A DNA stretch of 64,000 nucleotides from Frigoriglobus tundricola (GCF_013128195.2 NZ_CP053452.2:992001-1056000), one strand, 5' to 3'. Positions 1 to 8,819 are shown, numbered from the stretch's first letter. A program made the numbers and translations. Notes: generated from the letters alone by a model not told the origin.

Positions 1-150
1 ACGTGGGCCGGCGCGGCGCTTCTGGCAGAATGGGCGGACGAAGGGGTTTACCGAACCGCTACGGCTGACACCGTGACCACAACCGCAGCGTCCGGCGCGC
101 CGCGCAACCGGTTCGTGCGGCGCGGGCCGGACGCCCTCACGAGTCGCTAA
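1..150 (+). CDS. 3' end of an unidentified gene (partial)
   Basis: Frame 1 is open from the first base to a TAA at 148-150, giving 49 residues that end in ...PDALTSR. The composition fits coding sequence of this genome, and the stop meets the stop of the convergent lipoprotein gene. The start lies outside the window and no domain is recognisable, so this may also be a chance open frame. Confidence 0.4.
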   Translation, partial: TWAGAALLAEWADEGVYRTATADTVTTTAASGAPRNRFVRRGPDALTSR

Positions 151-395
151 AACCCGCCCAACCCGTTCGGGCCGGGAATGCCCTTCCCCATGCCCCCGCC
201 CGTCGCCTTGTTCATCAGCGTGTCCTGCTGCTTGGGCGGCGGCGGGGCCTTGTACGTCGCAGTGTCCGGCAGGTTGTACCGGTCCGTATCCGGAGGAAGC
301 ACGTATTCCTCCTTCTTCTTCCCGTTCAAGTTGTACTTGTCGTGATAGCAACCGACCGTCGCGAGTGCGACGACCAGGGCGAGCAGCGCCCGCAT
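147..395 (-). CDS. Small putative lipoprotein
   Basis: The 82-residue product starts with a short hydrophobic signal and a lipobox-like ATVGC, with Cys16 as the likely lipidated residue. This suggests export and anchoring to a membrane. The mature part is polar, Lys/Pro-rich and Tyr-containing, and ends in a Gly-rich tail (MGKGIPGPNGLGGF). No catalytic domain is visible. The stop abuts the end of a possible convergent plus-strand gene. Only a weak G-rich ribosome site precedes the ATG. Function unknown. Confidence 0.7.
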   Translation of the reverse strand: MRALLALVVALATVGCYHDKYNLNGKKKEEYVLPPDTDRYNLPDTATYKAPPPPKQQDTLMNKATGGGMGKGIPGPNGLGGF

Positions 396-539
396 GTGTC
401 CGTTCCCCCGCGTGACAGTGTGTGAATGCCGGGCGGGTATAGCGGGGGGCGCGGCGGACGCAAGGGGAAGTGTCCAAGATCCGAACCGACGACCGGCGCG
501 GGCGACGCAAGCGGTGTAAACCCGAGAACCGGGAGCGCG

Positions 540-1280
540 TCAGTGGGCACCGTTACCATTGGTCCCGTTGCCGTTCCGGAGCCACTTCGGCGGCAGTGCG
601 CCCGTTCGAAACACGTCGGCGAGCATCTGCCGGGCGGTGCCGTCGGGGACCCGCGCTTCGACCGCCCGCACCGTCTCCTCGACCGGGTACTCGATGCGCT
701 TCAACTGCACCTCGTCGCCGTCGATGATCGCATAGGCGGCACGGGGGTCGCCGTCGCGGCCCAGCCCGACGCTGCCGGGGTTCACAACGAGCGTGCCGTT
801 CACCCGGAGCGTGTACGGCAGGTGCGTGTGCCCGGCGAGCACGTAGTCGACGTGTAACCCGGCGAGCCGCGGTTTCCAAAAGGCGGCATCGGCCGGGGCG
901 TACTCGTCCATCGGGTCGCGCGGGGTGGCGTGGACGAGCAGGAACCGCTTGCCGCCGAGGGTGAACATGCGGGACGTGGGCAGATCGGCCAGGTACCGCC
1001 GCTGGTCCGGCGTTACGGCCGCGACCGACAGGGGCCGCGTGACCGCGGTGAGGTAGCGGAAGCCGGCGGCGCCCTGAACGTCCACGTCCTGAGCGACCCC
1101 GTGGTCGTGGTTGCCGCGCACGCAGTGGGCCGCGTTCGTGCGGACCCAGTCGATGCACGGGCCGGGTTCCGGGCCGTAATCGACCAGGTCGCCGAGGCAC
1201 ACACACACGTCGAACGGCTCGCGGATCGCGGCCAGGGCCGCACGGTTACCGTGAATATCTGCGAGCACCAGAACGCGCAT
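540..1280 (-). CDS. Metallophosphoesterase, YfcE-like
   Basis: This 246-residue protein has the ordered calcineurin-like metallophosphoesterase motifs: DIHGN at the N terminus, GDLVDYG, GNHDHG, then HATP and GHTHLPY. These bind two metal ions and hydrolyse a phosphoester; the substrate cannot be read from sequence. The start was placed at 1280 rather than further upstream because AAGGAG (CTCCTT on the plus strand at 1288-1293) sits 7 bases before it and the DIHGN strand then begins at the family's usual position. The C terminus has an Asn/Gly-rich tail (NGNGTNGNGAH). A second member of the family lies at 37931-38677. Confidence 0.88.
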   Translation of the reverse strand: MRVLVLADIHGNRAALAAIREPFDVCVCLGDLVDYGPEPGPCIDWVRTNAAHCVRGNHDHGVAQDVDVQGAAGFRYLTAVTRPLSVAAVTPDQRRYLADLPTSRMFTLGGKRFLLVHATPRDPMDEYAPADAAFWKPRLAGLHVDYVLAGHTHLPYTLRVNGTLVVNPGSVGLGRDGDPRAAYAIIDGDEVQLKRIEYPVEETVRAVEARVPDGTARQMLADVFRTGALPPKWLRNGNGTNGNGAH

Positions 1281-1401
1281 GCACCGGCTCCTTGCCGGTG
1301 ATTCTAGTACGAGAGATAGGGTGCGTGAAGCGGTAGGGAGCCGCCCAGGCCGGTGCTGGTTGCCAAAACTCATTCACGAACCGGTTGCGGCGGACTGATT
1401 T

Positions 1402-1465
1402 TTTGTGGGACAGGCTTTCCGCCCTGTGCTTCTAGGCACACAGGCTGGAAAGCTTGTCCCACAAA
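1402..1465. repeat. Imperfect hairpin, GTGGGACA family
   Basis: Arms of about 27 bases (1402-1428 and 1437-1465) surround a short loop. The arms carry GTGGGACAGGCTTTCC and its near-complement. Related arms occur at 37742-37850 and, more diverged, near 5532-5566. It lies in the 1281-1676 gap, upstream of the phosphoesterase start and past the end of the BON-domain gene. Confidence 0.8.
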
Positions 1466-1554
1466 CACATTACACAGACCGCGCCAACCGGACCGTGTCA
1501 GGCGAACGGACGGCCCCGCCGTGACCGCGGCGGGAGCCTCACGTCACGCGCGAG

Positions 1555-1640
1555 TCACGTCATAAGGTCGCAAGTCGTAAAGTCGAAGACCAGAGCGGGT
1601 CCGGGTTTTCGACTTTACGACTTGCGACCTTATGACGTGA
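1555..1640. repeat. Perfect 33-bp inverted repeat, GTCGTAAAGTCG family
   Basis: Arms 1555-1587 and 1608-1640 are exact reverse complements with a 20-base loop. The arm core is CGCAAGTCGTAAAGTCGAA. A longer relative of the same family is at 5400-5492. It lies downstream of the BON-domain gene stop at 1677 and could also end transcription. Confidence 0.9.
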
Positions 1641-1676
1641 TCGACTTCATCAACGGGGGGACCCGAGATGCCGCAA

Positions 1677-2594
1677 TTACCTGACGAGGTTCGGATCGAC
1701 CGCGACGCGAACGACGCCGGGCACCTTGCGGAGTTCCGCCGTGAAGTCCCAGGCGTCGGCCGCCCGGGCGCTCCGTCCGGTTACGAACAGCCCGCCGTCG
1801 GGCTTCACCTCGACGAGCATACCCGCGAACCGGGTATCGGTCTTCCGGATCGCGGCGACCGCGGTCTGCACGTCGGTGGGCTTCACGGGCACAGTCGAGC
1901 CGGTCAGCGAAGCGGGGGCGGTGGGGAGCGCCGGCGCCGCGGGCGGGGCGGCGACCGGCGGGAGCGGTTGCACGCGGACCACCGCGCCCGCACCCGCTGC
2001 CGCGACCGGGGCGCCCAGGACACTGACCAGGGGAACGGTGGCGTGCTGCGCGACCACCGCACTCTGCGGGGCGGCCGCAACAAGGAGGTCGCTCGGGGCC
2101 GACGGGGGGAGCGGCGGCAGGTACCCGGCCGGCGCGGCCTGCGGGAGGGCCACCCCCGGCAGCGTGGCCGCGTCGGTCGGCTTCGTGTCGGGCCTCATCC
2201 GGTTGGCGACGGCGCGGAGCAGCGGGTCCGGTTCGGCTTGGACGAAGCAGGTGTTCTTCACCGACTTGATCCCCGGAACGCCGCGGACCACTTCCTCCGC
2301 CCGGCGCCGGATCTGTTCGGTGGCGACCGGGCCGCCGATGACCGCCCCGCGGTCCACGATGCTGACGATCAGGTTCACCTTCTTGAGGTCCGGGTCCGCG
2401 TCGATCGCGGCGAGCGCGCTGCGGGCGAGTGCCACGTCCGACATGGCGATCGGGTTCGCCACCGCGCTCTGCGCGGGCGGGCGCGGGGCCGACGGGTCGC
2501 CAGCGGCCAGAAGGCCCGCGGCACCGGACATTGCCAGGCAGGCAGCGCCGGTAAGCGTGCGAAGGGAGACGGATCGGAGCGGGTGCAGAAACAT
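1677..2594 (-). CDS. Exported protein with two BON-like domains
   Basis: The 305-residue product has a signal peptide with a hydrophobic stretch ending near AAGLLAAG. It has two BON-like domains, at about residues 50-120 and 235-305. Both carry the typical pattern of a predicted secondary-structure block ending in xxVPGVxxVxxxxxV (VPGIKSVKN and VPGVVRVAV). They are joined by a long Pro/Ala-rich linker. BON domains of the OsmY family are thought to contact membranes or envelope components. The ATG at 2594 was chosen because the upstream in-frame ATG would place a charged extension before the signal. No partner gene is evident. Confidence 0.75.
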   Translation of the reverse strand: MFLHPLRSVSLRTLTGAACLAMSGAAGLLAAGDPSAPRPPAQSAVANPIAMSDVALARSALAAIDADPDLKKVNLIVSIVDRGAVIGGPVATEQIRRRAEEVVRGVPGIKSVKNTCFVQAEPDPLLRAVANRMRPDTKPTDAATLPGVALPQAAPAGYLPPLPPSAPSDLLVAAAPQSAVVAQHATVPLVSVLGAPVAAAGAGAVVRVQPLPPVAAPPAAPALPTAPASLTGSTVPVKPTDVQTAVAAIRKTDTRFAGMLVEVKPDGGLFVTGRSARAADAWDFTAELRKVPGVVRVAVDPNLVR

Positions 2595-3008
2595 GGTGAA
2601 CCTCACCGACCGGCGGGCCGCGTAACTACCGTTACGACGCACCCAGTCGCGGGTGTGTACCTCTAGTGTGTGTCATGGTTTGGGATGACGGAATCGCGAG
2701 GCGGTCATTTTTACAAAGCGGCGCGGGGATTCGTGCCGGCAGGACGACGTGGCGAACGGCGCCCGGTCCGCGAAGGGCTTCCGGCTGGGTAAGCTGTGAC
2801 GGCTTACTTTTGATCGGGCAATGCGACGCTCGGACGTGGTGTTTCAATGACGCGAGCGGCGCGGCGTGAGGACGCCGCTGAAGGACAACTCGAAGCACTC
2901 ACGTGAGGAGCACGGGCGGCGCGAGCGAGCGATGGCAGTCTGCCCGAAGCGCCGGCGGGCTCGCGCCACTCACTACATGAGCCGAACCGCGTGCGGGGTT
3001 CGCCGCTA
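2595..3008. other. Intergenic gap without a supported gene
   Basis: Reading frames here lack family similarity and good ribosome sites. A solo half-element (GCGAGCGGCGCGGCGTGAG, near 2850) resembles the arm of the palindrome at 54015-54087. Nothing else is recognisable. Confidence 0.6.
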
Positions 3009-4727
3009 TCAGTCCTCGGACGGCGGGAGCGGCGGAGCGACCCCGGTCCCGTTGATGTCGCCGGCGAACGCCGACCGCATCGGCAACCGAATGGTGAACT
3101 TGCTGCCCTTCTCCACAACGCTCTGCACGGAAATGTCGCCGCCGTGTTCGCGGACGATCTTGCGGCTCACCGGCAGCCCCAGCCCGGTGCCGCGGCTGCC
3201 CTTCGTGCTGACGAACGGCTTGAAGATGTCCTCGACCTTCTCCGCCGGGATGCCCGGGCCGTTGTCGAGCACGATCACCTTCGCCCAGGCGCCGTCGGGT
3301 TCCAGAATGGCCTGCACGGCGAGCTTCGCGTTCGGCCGGTCCTCGAGGGCGTCGATCGCGTTGCTCACGAGGTTCAGCACGGCGCGGTGAATGCCCTCGG
3401 GGTCGCAGGGCACCGCCGCCACGCCCGTGCCGGGGTGCCAGTCCAGCGCCACGCCGCGGTCCTTCGCCCGGCCGCGGACCATGTCCAGCGCGTCCTCGCA
3501 CAGCTTGTTCAGGTCGGTCGGCTCGACCGCCGGCTCGCGCTCCTTCGAGTAACTCAGCATGTCCAGGATCAGGTCGTCGATGCGGTTCTGGTTCCGCTCG
3601 ACCAGCTTCCACCCCTTGGCGAGCAGGTCGCGGTCGTCGTCCTTGATCGCGGTGCGGACCATGTCGGCCCCGAACCGCACGCCCTGCATGATGTTCTTGA
3701 TGTGGTGCGAGAGGGCGGCGATCGTCTGGCCCACGGCGGCGAGCCGCTCGGCGTTCACCAGGGCCTCGTGGTACCGGCTCTCCTCCACCGCGATCGCCGC
3801 CTGGTGGGCGATGGCGCTCGCGAGGTGCAGGTGGTCCTCGGTGAACTTGCTGACGTCCAGCCCGCGGCTCACCACCTGCTTGAGGGACGACTGCGTGTCC
3901 AGGAACAGCACGCCGACCACCTCGCGGCGCCCCTTCATCGGCACGCAGATGGCCTCGCGGATGTTGTGCCGGTGCAGGCTCTCGACGCCGCGGAACCGGT
4001 CGTCGGCGTACACGTCCGAGACCAGCACCCCCTGTTTTTCTTTGATCACGTGTTCGACCACGGTGCGGCTGACGGCCAGCTCCTCCTGCCGGTTCACGCC
4101 CGCGCGGTACCGCACGGCCTTGGGGACCAGGCGGCCGGTCTCGTCGCGCAGCATGAAGCACCCGTGGTCGGCCTCCACCGACTTGAACACGAGGTCCATG
4201 ACCGTGTTCAGGAGCTGGTCGACGTCCAGGATGTGGCTGATGATCTCGGCCGTCTCGTAGAGCGCGGCGAGGCTGGCGAGGCGGGCGCGGAGCCAGTCGG
4301 TCGCGGCGGCCGGGCGGGACAGGATCTGGCTGCCCACGTCGGCCGCGACCGTGCGCACGATGGCCGAGGCAATGTCCTGTTCCGGCCGGGCCTGGAGCCG
4401 CACCTTCTCGGTCAGCTCGTTCGCCGCCCCGGGCAGCTCGTTGTGCCCGACGGTGAACATCAGCACCGTCTGGCCCAGGGTGATGGCGTCGCCGCTGCGG
4501 AGCGGGGCGACCTGGACGGGCTGGCCGTTGAGGAGCGTGCCGTTGCCGCTGCCGAGGTCGTGCAGCTCGTACCCGCTCGCGCCGACGCGCACCTCCAGGT
4601 GCCGGCGCGACACCTGCGTGTCGTGCAGCGGCACCGCGTTGGTCGAGTGCCGTCCGACGGTGACGCCGCCGGCCAGCTCGAACTGCTTCCCCTCATCGAC
4701 GCCGCGGATGACGATCAGGCGGGGCAC
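3009..4727 (-). CDS. FHA-GAF sensor histidine kinase
   Basis: This soluble 572-residue kinase has three modules. An N-terminal FHA domain (about 20-91; VGRHSTN, SRRHLEV, GSGNGTLLNG) binds phosphothreonine. A GAF domain spans about 150-310. The histidine kinase core has an H-box AALSHHIKN near residue 341, an N-box (NLVSNAID), and ATP-lid motifs DNGPGIP and GTGLGLPVS. There is no transmembrane segment, so it probably senses a cytoplasmic signal and may be linked to Ser/Thr kinase signalling through FHA. AAGGAG lies 6 bases before the ATG. No response regulator is adjacent; the nearest stand-alone one is at 27020. Confidence 0.93.
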   Translation of the reverse strand: MPRLIVIRGVDEGKQFELAGGVTVGRHSTNAVPLHDTQVSRRHLEVRVGASGYELHDLGSGNGTLLNGQPVQVAPLRSGDAITLGQTVLMFTVGHNELPGAANELTEKVRLQARPEQDIASAIVRTVAADVGSQILSRPAAATDWLRARLASLAALYETAEIISHILDVDQLLNTVMDLVFKSVEADHGCFMLRDETGRLVPKAVRYRAGVNRQEELAVSRTVVEHVIKEKQGVLVSDVYADDRFRGVESLHRHNIREAICVPMKGRREVVGVLFLDTQSSLKQVVSRGLDVSKFTEDHLHLASAIAHQAAIAVEESRYHEALVNAERLAAVGQTIAALSHHIKNIMQGVRFGADMVRTAIKDDDRDLLAKGWKLVERNQNRIDDLILDMLSYSKEREPAVEPTDLNKLCEDALDMVRGRAKDRGVALDWHPGTGVAAVPCDPEGIHRAVLNLVSNAIDALEDRPNAKLAVQAILEPDGAWAKVIVLDNGPGIPAEKVEDIFKPFVSTKGSRGTGLGLPVSRKIVREHGGDISVQSVVEKGSKFTIRLPMRSAFAGDINGTGVAPPLPPSED

Positions 4728-4858
4728 GTCACACTCCTTACGGGCGCGCTGTTACCGTACCGCGGATCGGGGGCGGGGGCAACCGCGGGGGGGCGGGCAA
4801 GGGCCCGCGCCAGCCGTTCAGGGAGGAATCCGGTATTTGGGGGGGGCGAGATAAGAAG

Positions 4859-4905
4859 CGGGCGTCACGCGCGGGCGGACGGAACCGACCCGCGCGCGAC
4901 GCCCG
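4859..4905 (-). terminator. Hairpin after the DUF3467 gene
   Basis: GGGCGTCACGCGCGGG pairs with a near-perfect complement ending at 4905. It starts 15 bases past the DUF3467 gene stop and lies before the kinase gene, on the same strand. There is no clear T-tract, so the terminator role is inferred from position. Confidence 0.45.
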
Positions 4906-4919
4906 TTACGAGCCGCGGC

Positions 4920-5276
4920 TCACGTCCCGGCCGGGCGCTGCGGCGGGGTCCGCATGCGGCGGTTGACGTCCAGTTCCAGCGCGCCGAACACCTGCTCGTG
5001 CCGGGCGACGGCCGCCCGCAGGAGTTCACCGAGCCGCTTGGCCGTGTAGAAGTTCATCACCAAGCGGTGGGTCAAGGCGATCGCTTCGGGGGTCGTGCCG
5101 ACCAGCCCCGGGAACGCGGCCAGGTCCAGGAACAACTCGTCGTTGCTCATGTGGGCCTGGAAGAAGTTGACGTACACCGTTTCCCGGTTGGACGCGTCCA
5201 CCGGGATCTGAACCTGTTGCCCCGGTTGTACGCCCGTGGCGGTTTGCGGCTGAATCGGAATCTTGCTCTCATCCAT
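4920..5276 (-). CDS. DUF3467-type protein
   Basis: The 118-residue product matches the pattern of the DUF3467 family: an early YVNFFQAHMSNDELFLDLA strand segment, then LTHRLVMNFYTAKRLGELL, and a helix with a conserved Glu (HEQVFGALELD). The biochemical role of the family is not established. A strong GAGGAG lies 8 bases before the ATG. There is no signal peptide. It is followed by a hairpin and then the FHA kinase gene in the same direction. Confidence 0.8.
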   Translation of the reverse strand: MDESKIPIQPQTATGVQPGQQVQIPVDASNRETVYVNFFQAHMSNDELFLDLAAFPGLVGTTPEAIALTHRLVMNFYTAKRLGELLRAAVARHEQVFGALELDVNRRMRTPPQRPAGT

Positions 5277-5399
5277 TCGAGGGCTCCTCGTGGGAGGTTA
5301 AGGGAGTGGGCGCGGCTCCCGGCACCGGGCCGGCGCCCGGTACAGCCGCGGATTGGCACAGTATATCCCGGTCACGCGCCTCGCCCACCGGCTTTGTCA

Positions 5400-5492
5400 G
5401 TCGCAAAGTCGCCAGGTCGAAAGTCGTAAAGTCGCGGGCCGCCAGTGCGAGGGCCCGCGACTTTACGACTTTCGACCTGGCGACTTTGCGAC
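5400..5492. repeat. Perfect 41-bp inverted repeat, GTCGTAAAGTCG family
   Basis: Arms 5400-5440 and 5452-5492 are exact reverse complements with an 11-base loop. The core AAGTCGTAAAGTCG is shared with the palindrome at 1555-1640. Next to it (5493-5520), read on the minus strand, is ACAGACCGCACCAACCGG, which also accompanies the first copy at about 1474-1491. The two loci therefore share a composite element. Confidence 0.92.
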
Positions 5493-5531
5493 GCCTCATG
5501 CACGGGCCGGTTGGTGCGGTCTGTTTTCTGT

Positions 5532-5566
5532 GTTTGTGGTATCGGCTCGAGAGCCGGTGCCACAAA
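5532..5566. repeat. Small hairpin with TTTGTGG/CCACAAA ends
   Basis: TTTGTGGTATCGGCT pairs with AGCCGGTGCCACAAA with two mismatches. It lies just past the YHS-domain gene stop and is probably the degenerate partner of the hairpin at 1402-1465 in the composite repeat. Confidence 0.65.
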
Positions 5567-5599
5567 AATCCGATCGCCGCAACCGGATCGAATCAGGCG

Positions 5600-6319
5600 C
5601 TACTTCGCGTACTTGGCCGGGTTGGCGTTGAACTCGTCGCGGCACCCCGAACAGCACACGTAGTACGTCTTGCCGTTGTACGACACCGGGATGGTCGCCG
5701 CCCCGCCGCTGACGACGCACTCGGGCTTCTTGGGGCCGCCGCCGGCGATCGACTCGCCGTCCTTGTTCCCTTCCATCTTGTACGCGGACGAGAACGGCCC
5801 CTTGCCGCCGTCCTGTTTGTCGGACTTGAACGAGAACCGGACGCCGTCGGACAGGGTGTTCAGCGTGAGCCGGTAGACGTCGCCGGTCTTCGCGTCCTTG
5901 CGCTCCAATTTCAGCGTCCCGCTGGAGACGGTGCCGACGAACTCCTGCTTGGCCTCGCCCTTTCCGGCCGGGTCGAGCGTCAGCACGTATTTCTTCTTTT
6001 CGACGTCGTACCCCAGTTCGCCGCCGGTATAGAATTTGCCCTTGCCCTCGGCGAAACTGACGGTGATCGACGGGTTCCCGTCCTTGAACTTCCAGCCCCA
6101 GCTCACTTTCTCCTTCCACGCCTCGGTCTTCGCGCCGACCTTCTGCGTGCCCTCCAGGTTCCACAGCCCGATGAAGTCCTGGACCTCTTGCAGCGCCCTT
6201 TTGGCTTTCGCCTGATCGGCGGGGGTCGCTTTTTTGTCCGGTTCGGCCGTCCCGGCGCGGGTGGCCAGGCCGAGAACGGCCGCCGCGAGCGCGGCGAGGA
6301 CCGTCGTCCGCTGAATCAT
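5600..6319 (-). CDS. Exported protein with C-terminal YHS/TRASH-like metal-binding domain
   Basis: The 239-residue product has a signal peptide (hydrophobic core VLAALAAAVLGLA). A central beta-rich region (about 45-180) with repeated LTLD and KLERKD strands looks like a lipocalin-like or TIGR03067-type fold. The C-terminal segment matches YHS/TRASH domains: a Cys in KKPECVVSGG, then TYYVCCSGCRDEFNANPAKY, which supplies four cysteines for metal binding. The ATG at 6319 was preferred because the upstream extension is Arg-rich and unlike a protein N terminus. Role unknown, probably envelope metal handling. Confidence 0.75.
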   Translation of the reverse strand: MIQRTTVLAALAAAVLGLATRAGTAEPDKKATPADQAKAKRALQEVQDFIGLWNLEGTQKVGAKTEAWKEKVSWGWKFKDGNPSITVSFAEGKGKFYTGGELGYDVEKKKYVLTLDPAGKGEAKQEFVGTVSSGTLKLERKDAKTGDVYRLTLNTLSDGVRFSFKSDKQDGGKGPFSSAYKMEGNKDGESIAGGGPKKPECVVSGGAATIPVSYNGKTYYVCCSGCRDEFNANPAKYAK

Positions 6320-6572
6320 CGGAATGCTCCCTGGGTCAGGTCGTGTGGGTGGGCGGTGTCCGTCACGGGTTGAGACGACCGACCGGGCCGTTCGGTTCCG
6401 CGACACCATTGTACCTAAAACATAAACCCGGCGCACGCCACCGAATACCGGCCCCGCGGTCGCCTCATGTTTCTTGCATCCGGCCGCGCCGGGGATAGGC
6501 TGAGTCGTGCGAGCAAGCGAGCGACGCCGCGCCGGTCGGCCGGCGGCTCGCCCCGCCACACGAGACCCGATC

Positions 6573-7154
6573 ATGACGATTCGCGCCTTCCTCGCCGCCC
6601 TGGCCCTGGCGACCGCGGCCCTCACCGGCCGTGCGGCCGATGACGAGAACCCATACAAGACCGCCAAGGTCGGCGACTTCGCCACCTACACGCTGGTCAC
6701 GAAAGTGGCCGGCATTAACATCGACGGCACGCTCGTGCAGACCGTGACCGCGAAGAGCGACAAGGAGGCCACCGTCAAGGTCACCGGCACCATCACCTTC
6801 GGTGGAAACAAGCAGGAGATCCCGGCCCAGGAACAGAAGATCGACCTGACCAAGCCGCTCGACCCGACCAAGGGGGCGAACCTGCCGGGCGGGGCCGACG
6901 CCAAGGTCGAGAAGGGCAAGGAGGGGAAGGAGAAGATCAAGCTGAACGGCAAGGAGTACGATTGCACCTGGACGACCTACAAGGTGAAGGGCAAAGCGAT
7001 GGGGCAGGAGATCGACGCCGACGTGAAGGTGTGGATGTCGAAGGCCGTCCCCTCGGGCATGGCGAAGATGACCATGACCGCCGAGATCGCCGGGCAGAAG
7101 ATGGACATGACGATGGAACTGAAAGAAACGGGCAGCAAGAAAGTGAAAGAGTGA
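6573..7154 (+). CDS. Exported hypothetical protein
   Basis: The 193-residue product starts with a signal peptide (MTIRAFLAALALATAAL, cleavage probably after GRAA). The mature part is Lys/Thr-rich with alternating beta-strand patterns and a single Cys (EYDCTWTTYKVKG). No named domain is recognised. The ATG at 6573 is chosen over the longer frame because it begins the signal peptide directly. It is divergent from the YHS-domain gene, with 253 bases between their starts. Confidence 0.72.
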   Translation: MTIRAFLAALALATAALTGRAADDENPYKTAKVGDFATYTLVTKVAGINIDGTLVQTVTAKSDKEATVKVTGTITFGGNKQEIPAQEQKIDLTKPLDPTKGANLPGGADAKVEKGKEGKEKIKLNGKEYDCTWTTYKVKGKAMGQEIDADVKVWMSKAVPSGMAKMTMTAEIAGQKMDMTMELKETGSKKVKE

Positions 7155-7300
7155 TGCCCTCCTGCGACCCGTAACCCGGGCAGCGAACAACCCGGTTCGC
7201 CCCGGGTTGTGGGGTTCTCGGGCGATTCCTGGTCGGCTCGGCCAATCGTGTCCGTTCGCGTTGCTCGCGCCGCCGGTGCACCGGGTCGTGAGGAGCGAAA

Positions 7301-7651
7301 ATGGCGAAGCTCGTGCGAACGCTGTTCGTGTGCGAGGGTAACCGGCACCGGAGCCCGACGGCTGAACGCCTTTACGCGGCGACGCCGAACGTAAAGGTTC
7401 GTTCCGCCGGCACGTCGCCGCTCGCCCGGGTCGAGATCACCGACGAATTGCTCGAATGGGCGGATGTGGTGTTCGTGATGGACCGGTTACTAGAACGGTC
7501 CATCCGGAAACGGTTTACGGCGGTCCTGGAAGGCAAAAGGGTAGTGTGCCTGGAAATCCCGGACGACTACCAGCTCATGCAACCCGAACTCCTTGCGCTT
7601 CTGACTGAACGGCTCGCGCCGCACCTCGGCGCCCCGCACTGGGAACCCTGA
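7301..7651 (+). CDS. Low-molecular-weight protein tyrosine phosphatase-like protein
   Basis: This 116-residue protein has a P-loop C-x5-R at residues 11-17 (VCEGNRHRSPTAERLY) followed by SAGTSP. This is the core of the low-molecular-weight phosphatase fold, in the short predicted-phosphatase branch. A late Asp (IPDDYQLMQPE) could be the general acid. It would hydrolyse phosphotyrosine or a related phosphoester in the cytoplasm. GAGGAG lies 6 bases before the ATG. No cognate kinase is nearby. Confidence 0.82.
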   Translation: MAKLVRTLFVCEGNRHRSPTAERLYAATPNVKVRSAGTSPLARVEITDELLEWADVVFVMDRLLERSIRKRFTAVLEGKRVVCLEIPDDYQLMQPELLALLTERLAPHLGAPHWEP

Positions 7652-7922
7652 TACGCCGCGGGCGCGACGCCGTTCCACTGTTTACTTGCCGGCAGCGAAG
7701 GCTTTCAGCTCCTTATTGCACCCGCAGGCCATCTTCACCCGCACCGGCGCGTAAACGGCTTTTCGCTCGTGTAATCCGACGGAAGAAGAGGCACGCTCGC
7801 CTCGTGGTCTCGCGCACCAACCGTGAACCTTTCGTGAACCGGTTGGCGACGCCCCGCGCACCCGCTACCTTCACCGCGACGGGACTGACCCGTCGCACGT
7901 CACATCTTTGTAAGGAGTACCC

Positions 7923-8330
7923 ATGTTCCGCCTCTTCGCGAGCGGGTTCGCTCTGGCCGTTCTGGCGCTCACCGGTCCGGTCTCGGCCGACGACAAGAAG
8001 GACAAGGAGAAGTTCACGGTCTGGACGCGCGAAATCAACGGCATCGACCTGAAGTTCGAAATGGGCAAGACCACGGCCAAGTACCACGTCCACTCGGGCG
8101 ACAACGTCTGCGTGGTCACGTCCAAGGTGAAGTACGACAAGGACACGGTAACGAGCGAGGTGACCGACGTGGACGTGAAGGGCGAGTTCCCGAACGCCCC
8201 GAAGAAGGGCGAGAAGATCAGCTTCAAGTGGGTGGTGAAGGACGAGGTCGCCACACTGTCGGACCTGACCGGCGACGGCACCGAGAACGCCAAGAACGTG
8301 ATCGAGAGCGAGTACAAGCTGAAGAAGTAA
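7923..8330 (+). CDS. Small exported hypothetical protein
   Basis: The 135-residue product has a signal peptide (MFRLFASGFALAVLALTGPVSA) and a Lys-rich mature part with beta-strand patterns (KFTVWTREINGIDLKFEMG). A perfect AAGGAG sits 6 bases before the ATG, suggesting strong translation. It resembles the neighbouring exported protein at 6573 in style but no shared domain is certain. A hairpin follows the stop. Function unknown. Confidence 0.78.
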   Translation: MFRLFASGFALAVLALTGPVSADDKKDKEKFTVWTREINGIDLKFEMGKTTAKYHVHSGDNVCVVTSKVKYDKDTVTSEVTDVDVKGEFPNAPKKGEKISFKWVVKDEVATLSDLTGDGTENAKNVIESEYKLKK

Positions 8331-8359
8331 CGCGGTCCGGGCACGGGCCGACACCTTGC

Positions 8360-8406
8360 ACCCCTTGGGGCACAGACGCCGGAAGGCTCTGTCGGCCCCA
8401 AGGGGT
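8360..8406 (+). terminator. Stem-loop terminator candidate
   Basis: ACCCCTTGGGGC pairs with its complement at 8395-8406, with an internal ACAGA/TCTGT stem, and is followed by TCTTCGTTT. It lies 29 bases after the stop of the small exported protein gene. Confidence 0.65.
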
Positions 8407-8645
8407 TCTTCGTTTACACGCGAGATTCTGCCCCCCTCACTTCCGCCCGGCGGACCTCGGTCACCCGCTTGGGGCTTCGAAATGACCGGCCCGTTTGCCG
8501 ACATCGGCGGGGATGGCGAGACGATCAGGCGGAGATAAGAAATCGGCTCGGATTCGTGGAACGGAGCCCACCAGAAGACGTTACAGTCTGTACCCTGTGG
8601 GGCGCTGAAAACCGGTGGCGGAAAGAGCGGGTGTATGAGGTCTTT

Positions 8646-8754
8646 AATCGTAGTCATCACGCTCCGCGTGATGTCCACTGCGATCGGCCGGTGGTCGCTT
8701 CCGCATGAACCGCGTTGGACCGGGGACATCACGCGGAGCGTGATGACTACGATT
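8646..8754. repeat. Perfect 31-bp inverted repeat
   Basis: Arms 8646-8676 and 8724-8754 are exact reverse complements with a 47-base spacer. Each arm contains its own smaller palindrome (ATCACGCTCCGCGTGAT). It lies in the 8407-8819 gap upstream of the first paralogous exported protein. No gene is seen in that gap. Confidence 0.9.
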
Positions 8755-8819
8755 CCCAATCGGCTCCGCTTCTTGAGCCCCCTTTACGCCACCGATTCTT
8801 ACGACCCTCCGGTGCCGTT

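Noticed and set aside
2632..2898. Minus-strand 88-codon frame
   Set aside because: No domain, no signal and no ribosome site; composition is typical of antisense frames in this GC-rich DNA.
7682..7770. Short minus-strand frame ending KMACGCNKELKAFAAGK
   Set aside because: It has no ATG or GTG with a ribosome site and only about 30 codons of coding style; it could be a gene remnant but cannot be supported.
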